Below, in pieces: positions 9,073 to 16,721 of a DNA stretch of 64,000 nucleotides; position 1 is the first letter of the stretch, and each line of letters opens with the position of its first letter. The DNA is from Kribbella sp. ALI-6-A (GTDB taxonomy: Bacteria > Actinomycetota > Actinomycetes > Propionibacteriales > Kribbellaceae), in NCBI RefSeq assembly GCF_001984195.1, contig NZ_MTQN01000012.1:992001-1056000 (forward strand), read 5' to 3'. The notes beneath the pieces were generated by a model. The model saw only the letters and a program-made list of their open reading frames with translations, ran no database searches and had not been told where the DNA came from. The translations under genes and the position numbers were made by a program.

Positions 9073-9645
9073 TCAGCTGAGGTCGCCGGGCAGACCGCCG
9101 GTCGCCACGAGCTCGATGACGTCGTCGGTCGATCGGAGCGCTGCGACAAGTCCGGGATCCGCGGTGGCGAACACGCCGGGGAGGTCGGCTTCGCCCTGGG
9201 CCGCGTCGGGTTGGTAGGCCAGCCGCTCCTCGGTCATGGAGAACTCGGTGGTCACACCGGGCTTGTCGCCGCGCGGGTCCTGCCGGTACCAGGTCCCGTC
9301 GAGCTGTACGGCGGTCAGGCCGTGCAGGAAGAAGCCGCCCTTGCCGTCGGCCAGGCGCTGGTAGCAGATGCCGGCCGGCACGCCCTCGGCCCGCAGCAGA
9401 GCGGTCAGCAGATGGGCCTTGCCATGGCACAAGCCGGCGCCGTGGCCGAGCACCTCGGACGCCGCGACGGTCGGGCGCGGATCGCCGACGTCCATCGAGT
9501 GCTTCACCTCGTCGCGGGCGAACTCGAAGGCGGCGCGCGCGAAGTCCGTCGTACCGGGGTGGTCGCGGCGGAGGCGGGCGGCGGTGGCGGTGACGTCCGG
9601 ATGGGTCGCGTCGATGACTTCGTCCGAGGCCAGGAAGTCGTTCAC
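9073..9645 (-). CDS. Transglutaminase-like domain protein
   Basis: A 190-residue cytoplasmic protein with a transglutaminase/protease-like core. The catalytic Cys73 lies in GAGLCHGKAHLLTALLRAEG, with His108 in FFLHGLTAV and Asp123 in YRQDPRGD, the expected Cys-His-Asp order. In this superfamily, members act as peptidases, amidases or isopeptide-forming enzymes; the substrate cannot be read from sequence. There is no signal peptide. It converges on rhaR with 3 bp between stops and is divergent from the aldo/keto reductase. It is monocistronic as far as can be seen. Confidence 0.8.
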   Translation of the reverse strand: MNDFLASDEVIDATHPDVTATAARLRRDHPGTTDFARAAFEFARDEVKHSMDVGDPRPTVAASEVLGHGAGLCHGKAHLLTALLRAEGVPAGICYQRLADGKGGFFLHGLTAVQLDGTWYRQDPRGDKPGVTTEFSMTEERLAYQPDAAQGEADLPGVFATADPGLVAALRSTDDVIELVATGGLPGDLS

Positions 9646-9711
9646 AGCTTGGAGTCTGACAGAGCGCGTCCATCATGCGAAACCGTTCGTCTCGACTATT
9701 GATTGCCAATC

Positions 9712-9739
9712 TTGACCTGGAGTGCACTCCGGATCAGAT
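9712..9739 (+). promoter_or_regulatory. MerR-type promoter/operator of the aldo/keto reductase gene
   Basis: A TTGACC -35 element at 9712-9717 is followed by the 12-bp perfect palindrome GGAGTGCACTCC at 9719-9730 and a weak -10 (TCAGAT, 9734-9739). A dyad filling the -35/-10 spacer is the hallmark of MerR-family activator sites. Transcription would begin close to 9747-9750, giving a leaderless message for the reductase. No MerR gene lies nearby in the window. Confidence 0.6.
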
Positions 9740-9749
9740 CGTCGAGGGC

Positions 9750-10697
9750 ATGACTGATCTGAAGATGTCGCTGGGCGCAATGCTGTTCGGAACGTCGATC
9801 GACGAGCGGACGTCGTTCGCTCTGCTGGACCAGTACGTCGACGCGGGGGGCGAGTGGATCGACACCGCCGACTGCTACGCGTTCTGGGTGGACCCGAGCG
9901 GGCACGGCGGACAGAGCGAGGAGCTGCTCGGCCGGTGGTTCGCCCAGCGGCCCGGCGTACGGGAGCGGGTGAAGGTGACCACCAAGGTCGGCTGCGAGCC
10001 GCTCTGGCCCGGCAGCTTCCCCGAGCACTCGCAGGGGCTCTCCGCGAAGGTGATCGACGACGCACTGGAGACCTCGCTGCGGCGGATGGGCATCGACCAC
10101 GTCGACCTCTACCTGGCGCACCGGGACGACCTGCAGACGCCGCTGGAGGAGACCGTCGCCGCCTTCAGCAAGCACGCCGCGGCCGGCACGGTGGGCCGGA
10201 TCGGCCTGTCCAACTACGCCCTCTGGCGGGTGGAGCGGGCCCGCGGTATCGCCGAGCGTCTGGGCGTCACCGGCCCGACCGCGCTGCAGATGCGCTACTC
10301 GTACCTGCAGCCCCGCCCGTTCGTACGCAACAAGGCGCACGACCATCGCTTCGGCTGGATCACCGACGAGATGCTCGACTACGCCGACCGGAACCCCGAG
10401 CAGGAGCTGTTCGCCTACAGCCCGCTGATGTCCGGCAGCTTCGAACGCTCCGACCGCCCGTTCCAGGAGGCCTTCGACCACCCCGGCACCACCCGGCGCC
10501 TGGAGGTTCTCACCGAGGCAGCCGACGAACTCGGCGTCACCCGCAGCGAGGTCGTCCTCGCCTGGCTCACCGGCGGTTCTCCCGCCGTCACCCCCGTGGT
10601 CGGCGTCAGCACCCCTGCCCAGCTCGAGAAGGCCCTGTCCGGGGTCCGGCTGGTTCTCCCTGCCGAGCTGCGCACCCGCCTGGACGAGGCGTGGTGA
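9750..10697 (+). CDS. Aldo/keto reductase
   Basis: A 315-residue NADPH-dependent aldo/keto reductase of the YajO/Tas-like group, a (beta/alpha)8 barrel. Visible catalytic positions are Asp38 and Tyr43 in IDTADCY, a Lys in VKVTTKVG, and the His of LYLAHRDD. The nucleotide-binding end has GVSTPAQLEKAL. The start at ATG 9750 fits the family N-terminus (LGAMLFGTS) and a leaderless transcript from the promoter at 9712-9739; the reading frame is open to 9675 but that part overlaps the promoter. Physiological substrate unknown; MerR control suggests a stress or electrophile response. Confidence 0.88.
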   Translation: MTDLKMSLGAMLFGTSIDERTSFALLDQYVDAGGEWIDTADCYAFWVDPSGHGGQSEELLGRWFAQRPGVRERVKVTTKVGCEPLWPGSFPEHSQGLSAKVIDDALETSLRRMGIDHVDLYLAHRDDLQTPLEETVAAFSKHAAAGTVGRIGLSNYALWRVERARGIAERLGVTGPTALQMRYSYLQPRPFVRNKAHDHRFGWITDEMLDYADRNPEQELFAYSPLMSGSFERSDRPFQEAFDHPGTTRRLEVLTEAADELGVTRSEVVLAWLTGGSPAVTPVVGVSTPAQLEKALSGVRLVLPAELRTRLDEAW

Positions 10698-10763
10698 GGG
10701 CCGACCGTGTTCGCCGTCGGTTGAGACGGCGCTCAGGTCTTCACGTTGCGTGACGGGAGGCGT

Positions 10764-10787
10764 AGCGCCCGAACTCATCCGGGCGCT
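10764..10787 (+). terminator. Hairpin after the aldo/keto reductase gene
   Basis: Perfect 8-bp stem AGCGCCCG / CGGGCGCT with an 8-nt loop, 67 bp after the reductase stop. There is no real T-run, as is common in actinobacterial terminators. Confidence 0.5.
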
Positions 10788-10939
10788 TCCGCCGTGGCTG
10801 CTCAGCCGGAGTTGAGCGCTACTCATGAGGGTGCGACGCCGCCCGCGTCCACCGGTCCGGCCGAGATTCTCGTGCCGAGCTCTGCCGGAATTCGAGATGA
10901 GGCATCCTCCTGAGCTCGGGTTCGTGACACGCTTTGGGG

Positions 10940-11491
10940 GTGGACAGCGATGGGTTCTGGGGGCTGGTGGATGCGGCCCGGGAGCAGGTTGACGACACGG
11001 TCGCGGATCCGGACGGCGTCGCGGATGCGTTGGTCAAAGAGTTGAGCGGGTTGCCGGCCGAGGAGATCGCCGGGTTCGGAGTACGGCTGGAGCTGTTGAT
11101 GGGCCAGGCGTACCGGTGGGATCTGTGGGGTGCGGCGTACCTGCTCAACGGTGGGATGGGTGACGACGGGTTCGACCACTTCCGTGGATGGTTGATCGCG
11201 CAGGGGCGGGAGACGTGGGAGGCCGCGCTGGCCGACCCGGACTCGCTGGCCGACGTGATCGACGAGGACCTGGACGACACCAGCGACCTGTTCGACGGCG
11301 AGGCGATGCTCGCGGTCGGGGCGGAGGCCTACAGCGCGGTCGCCGGGTCGGAGAAGGCGTACTGGGCCGCGGTCGACGCCGGTACGCCGGACTCGCCGGA
11401 CGTGCCGGGCGGTGAGGAGTTCGACTTCGACGACAAGGGCGAGCTCGCGGTCCGGTTCCCGCGGCTGGCGGCGCTCTACCTGGAGGACTGA
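10940..11491 (+). CDS. DUF4240 domain protein
   Basis: A 183-residue acidic cytoplasmic protein. It begins VDSDGFWGLVDAAR and contains FRGWLIAQGRETWEAALADP near residue 80, the core signature of DUF4240, a family of unknown function often carried singly in actinobacteria. The GTG at 10940 was preferred over the TTG at 10934 because it matches the usual family N-terminus. Neither start has a convincing ribosome binding site, so translation may be leaderless. It converges on the next gene with 6 bp between stops. Confidence 0.75.
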   Translation: MDSDGFWGLVDAAREQVDDTVADPDGVADALVKELSGLPAEEIAGFGVRLELLMGQAYRWDLWGAAYLLNGGMGDDGFDHFRGWLIAQGRETWEAALADPDSLADVIDEDLDDTSDLFDGEAMLAVGAEAYSAVAGSEKAYWAAVDAGTPDSPDVPGGEEFDFDDKGELAVRFPRLAALYLED

Positions 11492-11497
11492 CCGGCC

Positions 11498-12217
11498 CTA
11501 CGGCTGAGCCGGTTCGCCGCCGAGGCGCTCGATGAACGTGCGCAGCGAGCGGCGCCAGCCGGCCTGTCCGGCGTCGGGGTCGGCAGCGGCGAGGCTGACC
11601 AGGTGCTGGGTCATCTCGAAACCGGCGACTGCCTCGCGCAGCGCTGTGAGGGTCTCGTCGGGCAGTTGGTCCTCGGTGCTGCCCAGCACTTCGTCGCCGC
11701 GGTCGGGCAGCACCTGGTGGGTCGTCCAGCCGCCGAGGCCGCTGGGGACGAGCAGCTCCGGGACCAGCGACTCGTGCGACAGCGAGGCCAGGTCCCGGTT
11801 GCCGTTGTCGATGCTGAAGATCGTCGTACCACGGCGGCGGACGTCCTCGATGCGCTCCAGCAGGGTGTCCGCCGGGGTGTCCTCGGAGACCACCAGCAGC
11901 GACTCGCCCTTGCCCGAGTCGCGCAGGCGGTCCAGTCCGATCGCCAGGTGGGGCGGAGCGTCCGGCGGCGGCGCCCAGCGGACCAGCGACGGCCGGACGT
12001 CCTCCACCCCGGCCCGGTGCAGCTCGTCGTCCAGGTGCGCGGTCAGGTGCCACGGCTCGTCCTCGGGCGGCCCGAACAGCAGCAGGCCGCCCCGACGCGT
12101 GGTGTAGCGCCGCAGCGAGTGGGCGAACGACGTGGTCCGCGTGCCGAGCTCGGTGCCGGTCAGCATCTCGCGCAGCAGCGACGCCTTGGTGAGGTCCACT
12201 CTCCAAACCTGACACAT
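11498..12217 (-). CDS. Conserved hypothetical protein
   Basis: A soluble protein of about 239 residues that I do not recognise. It has a mixed alpha/beta look, with GGLLLFGPPEDEPWHLTAHL, DRLRDSGKGESLLVVSED and TTIFSIDNGNRDLASL, and ends FIERLGGEPAQP. There are no membrane segments. The frame is open to 12298. ATG at 12217 and GTG at 12199 are the plausible starts; neither has a well-spaced ribosome binding site. Codon use is normal for the genome, so it is probably a real gene. It is divergent from the membrane protein at 12334. Confidence 0.6.
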   Translation of the reverse strand: MCQVWRVDLTKASLLREMLTGTELGTRTTSFAHSLRRYTTRRGGLLLFGPPEDEPWHLTAHLDDELHRAGVEDVRPSLVRWAPPPDAPPHLAIGLDRLRDSGKGESLLVVSEDTPADTLLERIEDVRRRGTTIFSIDNGNRDLASLSHESLVPELLVPSGLGGWTTHQVLPDRGDEVLGSTEDQLPDETLTALREAVAGFEMTQHLVSLAAADPDAGQAGWRRSLRTFIERLGGEPAQP

Positions 12218-12333
12218 CCCACCGACCACCGCGACCTGGCGGTACGGCGCCGGTTCCGCAGGCGGTTGTCGGGCAGCGACCCGATCGCTCACTACCATCG
12301 GTGCTTGCGGAATGCCGCATGGAGGAGTGATTC

Positions 12334-12915
12334 GTGTCCCGTAGACGGGTGATCGTGTTGCTGGCGGTGGCCGTCGCGATCCTCGTACCGGCGTGCGTGC
12401 TGACCCGGTGGGACCCGTTCAACCTTCGGTACGCGGGGTTCCTGACCGCCGCGTCGACCGGCCTGACGGCAGCGGCCGCCGCGACCTTGGCAGTCCTTGT
12501 CTGGCGACGCCGTGCCGTCACGATCGCCGCGGTCGTGCTCGGCTCTTTGGGATTGGTGATCGCCGGGGGCACCGCGTGGGTGTCCGCCGAGCTGTCGCCG
12601 CGTGGGCCGGATCAAGACCGGACGGCGTCACCGGACGGCCGCTACGAACTCGTGCGCGTCAGGGGCGTCACCGGATCCGAGGTGCGGCTGCGACGTGACC
12701 GCGGTTTGCTGTCGCAGGAAACCGTTGTCTGGTACGACGACGGAGGCAGCCCCAACGGCCTCGACAGCGGAACCGTCGTTCCGACGTTCCGGTTCGTCGA
12801 TGCGCGCGCCATCGAGGTGACAACCTTCGAGGGGTGCAGCCACCGATCGGGCTTCGACACCACGACATTGGTACTGAAAGAGCACGCACGGCCGTTCCGT
12901 GCGAGCACGTGCTGA
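12334..12915 (+). CDS. Hypothetical membrane protein
   Basis: A 193-residue protein with three hydrophobic segments at about residues 6-22, 33-57 and 62-86, followed by a 105-residue C-terminal domain containing DRTASPDGRYELVRVRGV and ending in Cys. The N-terminal segment could be a signal anchor. The GTG start at 12334 is preceded by GGAGGAG, giving good support. The tail could face the outside and form a small beta-rich domain with Cys residues near 168 and 193; that is inference. No family recognised. Confidence 0.6.
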   Translation: MSRRRVIVLLAVAVAILVPACVLTRWDPFNLRYAGFLTAASTGLTAAAAATLAVLVWRRRAVTIAAVVLGSLGLVIAGGTAWVSAELSPRGPDQDRTASPDGRYELVRVRGVTGSEVRLRRDRGLLSQETVVWYDDGGSPNGLDSGTVVPTFRFVDARAIEVTTFEGCSHRSGFDTTTLVLKEHARPFRASTC

Positions 12916-13124
12916 CTCATGACTGCGCTGTAACCATCAGGCGACAGCAAAGGGCAATCAGCTGCACAGCCGTAACCTCCGTCCATGAGTGTCGCGGTAG
13001 AGCTGGCCGGAGACCGGCCCGTACGCCCTCAAGGAGACCAGGCGGGCGGTCCGGATCTGGGCTCGCTCACCTTGAAGTTTTCGACGCACGACGCCCGGGC
13101 TTTCCGAGCTATCTACTCCCGTGT

Positions 13125-13460
13125 CTACCGACTCTCGCCGGATGCCACGGATCGGGCGCCAGGCGGAGATGCGCCATGGGACGCGGGGGCAATGCTGACC
13201 CCTGCCTTCTCGAGGGCAGCGATCGCTCTGCTGAGCGCTGCGGGCGCTGATCGCAGCTCGGCCAGAACGTCGGCCGCCCGAGCGGCCGCCTCGGTACGCA
13301 GGACGAAGGCGCCAACACCTTGCCGCATTTCGATGAGTCCAACGTCGACCAGCAGGACGGCGGTGCGCGCACCGACCGAACCCGCCGAGATAGCGGAACT
13401 GAAACTCGTGCTCCGAAGCGGCGTGTCGACTACCCGGAGGCTGTCCAGCAGCGGCCTGTA
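13125..13460 (-). pseudogene. Possible remnant of a GntR-type regulator
   Basis: The minus strand encodes VGLIEMRQGVGAFVLRTE, which strongly resembles the recognition-helix/wing end of a GntR-family winged helix, followed by a helical stretch (ALSRAIAALEKAG). The sequence before it (VGARTAVLLVD) looks like a scrambled HTH, there is no plausible start, and no effector domain follows. I read this as a decayed fragment. The opposite strand is also open over this stretch (from 12985) but encodes nothing recognisable. The 12916-13501 interval otherwise holds nothing I can name. Confidence 0.3.
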
Positions 13461-13501
13461 AGGGAGCGCGCAGCGCCGCGTGGTCTGTACGGCCGACCGA
13501 C

Positions 13502-13858
13502 TCAGCCGTCGCGCTTCTGAATGCCGTAGGCCATGACGATGCCGGCCTGGTTGGTGGGGGTCACGCAGAACACGGACGACTCCCCGAGTCTGCTCGGTGC
13601 CTTCCACTGGCCGTACAGCGTCGAGGCGCTCCAGTTGCAGCGGGCCCAGACCCGGTAGGTCCCGTAGCCGGACGTGCACTGCGCCCACGCTTTGACGCGG
13701 CGGTCGACGCCTGAGCTGCAGTTGGTCGGCGGGGACGGCTCGCGAGCCTCGGCCGCGGTGGTGGTGCCGACCGTCAGGGACAGGCTCACCGCGGTGAGCA
13801 GCAGGACCATCGACGCCGCTCGGTTCGGCATCGACACACTTCGTACGGGCAACTTCAC
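13502..13858 (-). CDS. Small secreted cysteine-containing protein
   Basis: A 118-residue exported protein. The GTG at 13858 has AAGGAG 7 bp upstream and opens a signal peptide: KLPVRS, a hydrophobic run MVLLLTAVSLSLTVG, and a likely cleavage near TTTAAEA at residue 35-40. The mature part has four cysteines (NCSSG, QCTSG, RCNWS, FCVTP), suggesting two disulfides, and many aromatic/Gly residues. Function unknown. A second small secreted protein at 30508 has a comparable architecture but no clear sequence match. Confidence 0.65.
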   Translation of the reverse strand: MKLPVRSVSMPNRAASMVLLLTAVSLSLTVGTTTAAEAREPSPPTNCSSGVDRRVKAWAQCTSGYGTYRVWARCNWSASTLYGQWKAPSRLGESSVFCVTPTNQAGIVMAYGIQKRDG

Positions 13859-13892
13859 GAACGCTCCTTCGACGGGTCTCGGACGACCCAGG

Positions 13893-14110
13893 CTACGAAC
13901 CGCGGCTGTCGTCGCACTGCCCGTACTGCGCCCGTACCTGCGCGCTGTCCAACTGGTCGGCAAGGAACCAGTGCTCGCGATGATCAACGCCTTCCCACAC
14001 AGAGTCCAGCCAGGCCAGGTCGGAGTGAACCGCGGCTCCTTCGTTGCACGAGCACCGAGCGATCGCGATCCGGGTCGGATCCTGGTTGCGGATCCAGTAC
14101 CGCGGCGGTA
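13893..14110 (-). pseudogene. Possible gene fragment lacking a start
   Basis: About 70 codons with normal high-GC third positions run to a TAG at 13893 and encode RYWIRNQDPTRIAIARC and later LAWLDSVWEGVDHREHWF. No ATG, GTG or TTG lies in frame near the beginning, and the upstream part becomes basic and unstructured. It looks like the 3' end of a broken gene in the 313-bp gap between two other small genes. No family recognised. Confidence 0.3.
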
Positions 14111-14171
14111 GCAGCTTCCTGGCTCGTGACGAGCGGCGCCTGCGGAGGAACTTTCTGCTGTAATTGAAGAT

Positions 14172-14696
14172 ATGCGTGTGACCGTGGTCCGGGCGGCGTT
14201 CTACTTGGCGGTGATCTCGGCGGCGGCCGTCGTCTGGGGCTCCATCGGCTGGGTGGCGGGGAGCGCGACACCGAAGAGCGCCTACCAGGTCGGCTATGGC
14301 GACCAGAACGACGACTGTAGCGAGAACACCCTGTACCTCAACAAGTTCCAGGGCTCGCAGATGGCCTGCACGGTCAAGCTCGCAACGCCATCGCCGTGGC
14401 TGGCGGCCAAGGGCGGAGCGGTCGGGCCGTTCAAGGAAGCCGACGTCAACCTGATCGTTTCCAAGGCCACCGCCTTGGCTGCGGACGGCTCCTTGGACGA
14501 ATCCGACCGCACCCAGATCGAAGCGATCGTGGACGACCTCCGCCGCAGCCACGGCGAACGAACCGGCCCCCGGTCGCCCTCCCAAGCCCGTGAAGGACGC
14601 CTGTACGTCGCCATCGCCACACCCCTGTTGATAGGCAGCCTTCTGCTCCTGACCGCGCTGGGAATCCACAGCCGGCGAGCCCGACAACGCCGCTAG
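14172..14696 (+). CDS. Hypothetical membrane protein with two transmembrane segments
   Basis: A 174-residue protein with an N-terminal hydrophobic segment (residues 8-27) and a second near the C-terminus (about 146-163), leaving a roughly 115-residue middle domain on one side of the membrane. That domain has two cysteines (DDCSEN, MACTV) that may form a disulfide, which suggests it is outside. The C-terminus is arginine rich and probably cytoplasmic. No family recognised, and no operon partner. Confidence 0.55.
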   Translation: MRVTVVRAAFYLAVISAAAVVWGSIGWVAGSATPKSAYQVGYGDQNDDCSENTLYLNKFQGSQMACTVKLATPSPWLAAKGGAVGPFKEADVNLIVSKATALAADGSLDESDRTQIEAIVDDLRRSHGERTGPRSPSQAREGRLYVAIATPLLIGSLLLLTALGIHSRRARQRR

Positions 14697-14885
14697 CAGT
14701 CCAGCCGGGCGACCCGGCCGCCCCACGGTTCGTGACGTTCTGCTGGCCAGGGCCGAGTTCCATTGGTTCGCATCCGACGCCGCTGGGGATTCGGCCTGGA
14801 TGTTGCAAAACCATTGGTGAACCGACTTGTTCCGCTGATCTACTGATGTGCGACCGTGAGTTGCCCCGTGTCGGAGGTAGTAGTT

Positions 14886-15641
14886 GTGACGAGCTACAAC
14901 GCGCTTGCCGAGGTGTACGAGTGGCTCATCTCGGATGCAAAGCTGACTCCGGCCGAGTTCGCTGCGTCGTTCGACGACGTCCTCAGTCTCCTGCCGCCGA
15001 ACGCTCACGTCCTCGATTGTTCGTGCGGAACCGGACAGTTGGCGGTCGGCCTCGCCGGTCGTGGCATGCAGGTGGTCGCAACTGACGCCAGCGAAGCGAT
15101 GGTTCGTCGGACCGCGGAGCTGTCCGACGAATTCAGGGCACCTGTCCGGACAGTGCGGGCGGACTGGCAAGAGTTGCCCGACCATTTCGAGGACGACACC
15201 TTCGACATGGTGTTCTGCGTGGGCAACTCGCTGCACCATGCCGAGGGCGCGACAGGCAGGGTTGCTGCTCTGGAGTCGATGTCACGGCTCCTGCGCCGTG
15301 GCGGGCGCTTGGTACTCACCTCCCGCACCTGGGAACTGGTGAGGGCCAGAGGTTCCCGCCTGGACATCAGTAACCGTCTTGTCCGCCGCAACGGGCGCAA
15401 TGCCGTCGTGGTCTACCGCTGGGAAATTGCGTCACAGTGGGAGGAGGAGCACCACATCGAGATTGCGATCGCGGAAGTTGATGCGGCTGGGTCGGTTCTT
15501 GTCCGCTCGGAACTGCTGTCGTGCTGGCCCTACCCGTACGACGCACTCGCAGCCGAGTTGCGCCAGGTCGGACTCCGGCCGGAAACGAGCACGTACGACC
15601 CTGAGGCCGAGAACTACATGGTGGTGGCGAGCAAGGTATAG
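14886..15641 (+). CDS. Class I SAM-dependent methyltransferase
   Basis: A 251-residue soluble methyltransferase. Motif I is VLDCSCGTGQLAVGLA at 43-58 (Cys replaces the usual first Gly), VVATDASEAMV gives the SAM-ribose acidic residue, DTFDMVFCVGNSLHH is motif post-I/II, and LRRGGRLVLTSRT is motif III. The GTG at 14886 is preceded by GGAGGTAG with proper spacing; the open frame extends 30 bp further. It resembles the glycine/sarcosine-type or generic small-molecule enzymes, but the acceptor cannot be decided. Confidence 0.82.
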   Translation: MTSYNALAEVYEWLISDAKLTPAEFAASFDDVLSLLPPNAHVLDCSCGTGQLAVGLAGRGMQVVATDASEAMVRRTAELSDEFRAPVRTVRADWQELPDHFEDDTFDMVFCVGNSLHHAEGATGRVAALESMSRLLRRGGRLVLTSRTWELVRARGSRLDISNRLVRRNGRNAVVVYRWEIASQWEEEHHIEIAIAEVDAAGSVLVRSELLSCWPYPYDALAAELRQVGLRPETSTYDPEAENYMVVASKV

Positions 15642-15725
15642 ACCATCGGCAGACAACCCTCTAACTGGCCTCGGACGGGGGCACGAGACTGCTCAACTGT
15701 CGGGAGTTCATCAGGACGTCAGCTG

Positions 15726-15938
15726 TCAGTCTTTCTCAGCCCCGCGGTTGCGTGACCCGACGGTCAGCGTGGCCGTGAAGAGGCCGAAGAAGGCAGCGGC
15801 GAGCGCACCCCACATGTAGCCAGCCGGCCACCACGAGGGCGCCAGCGCTTTGCCGATCATGGTGACGATCCAGAAAGTACCGCCATGGATCAGCACGAGA
15901 AGCCACCAAGGAGCTTTCGCCGTCAGGTAGTTGCGCAT
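15726..15938 (-). CDS. Small membrane protein
   Basis: A 70-residue protein starting MRNYLTAKAPWWLLVLIHGG, with two hydrophobic segments (about 10-28 and 38-57) and a charged C-terminus. It resembles 2TM small integral proteins of unknown function. The start at ATG 15938 was chosen because the in-frame extension upstream is compositionally unlike a membrane protein N-terminus. Confidence 0.5.
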   Translation of the reverse strand: MRNYLTAKAPWWLLVLIHGGTFWIVTMIGKALAPSWWPAGYMWGALAAAFFGLFTATLTVGSRNRGAEKD

Positions 15939-16083
15939 GCCAGAGTTATAGCCAGAGCACGGGGCAACTCCCGTCACACGAGCGCTTCGAAGCTGAACCG
16001 GCCGTCGACCGAGACACCCGCTCCCGGCCAGCACGATCCCGCCATGCAGAACTGGCCTTCAGCGGCCGAGCCTCCGGTCGACG

Positions 16084-16680
16084 CTACCGCCGGAACAGCA
16101 GACGGTCCTCGGCAGCGAAGTCCAGCGGGTACGGCGTGAAGCCCGCGGCGACGGCGAGTTCGGTCAGCGCGGGGGCGGTCCAGCGGTGGACGTGGATGTT
16201 CATCGGGTGGCCGCCGTAGCCGGAGGTCTTGTGGGTCGACTCCGAGCCCGCGTGGAACCCGAGCATGAGAACCCCGCCGGGAGTGAGCACTCGGTGGAAC
16301 TCGGCGAAGGCGGTCGGGACGACGTCGCGGGGCAGGTGGATGATCGACCACCAGGACACGATCGCGCCGAGGGCGGCGTCCGGTAGGTCGAGGGCTGTCA
16401 TCGAGCCGACCCGGAAGTCGAGCGACGGGTGGTCGCGGCGGGCGACCTCGATCATGCCGGGGGACAGGTCGACGCCGATCACGTCCAGGCCGCGCTCGGC
16501 CAGCGAAGCGGTGGTGCGGCCCGGACCGCAGCCGGCGTCGAGAACCGGGCCGGCGCCGGACAGCGACGCCAGCAGGTCGAAGGCGTCCGGTTCGCCGTCG
16601 GCGGGGTCGACGACGCGTTCGGCGTACGAGACCGCGACGTTGTCGTAGGACCAGGCGATGTCGGCGAGGTAGTCAGTCAC
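16084..16680 (-). CDS. Class I SAM-dependent methyltransferase
   Basis: A 198-residue methyltransferase: motif I VLDAGCGPGRTTASLAERG near residue 45, VIGVDLSPGMIEVARR, a SMTALDLPDAALGAIVSWW motif, and LTPGGVLMLGFHAG. The GTG at 16680 begins VTDYLADIAWSYDNVAV, a typical N-terminus for ubiquinone/menaquinone-type or small-molecule methyltransferases. The open frame continues upstream across the sigma-factor gene and should be ignored there. It starts 41 bp after the sigma factor stop, so it may be cotranscribed with the ECF42 module. Confidence 0.82.
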   Translation of the reverse strand: MTDYLADIAWSYDNVAVSYAERVVDPADGEPDAFDLLASLSGAGPVLDAGCGPGRTTASLAERGLDVIGVDLSPGMIEVARRDHPSLDFRVGSMTALDLPDAALGAIVSWWSIIHLPRDVVPTAFAEFHRVLTPGGVLMLGFHAGSESTHKTSGYGGHPMNIHVHRWTAPALTELAVAAGFTPYPLDFAAEDRLLFRR

Positions 16681-16721
16681 CCGGCCGACCCTAGAGGTGG
16701 CCGGGGACAAACCGACCACGC

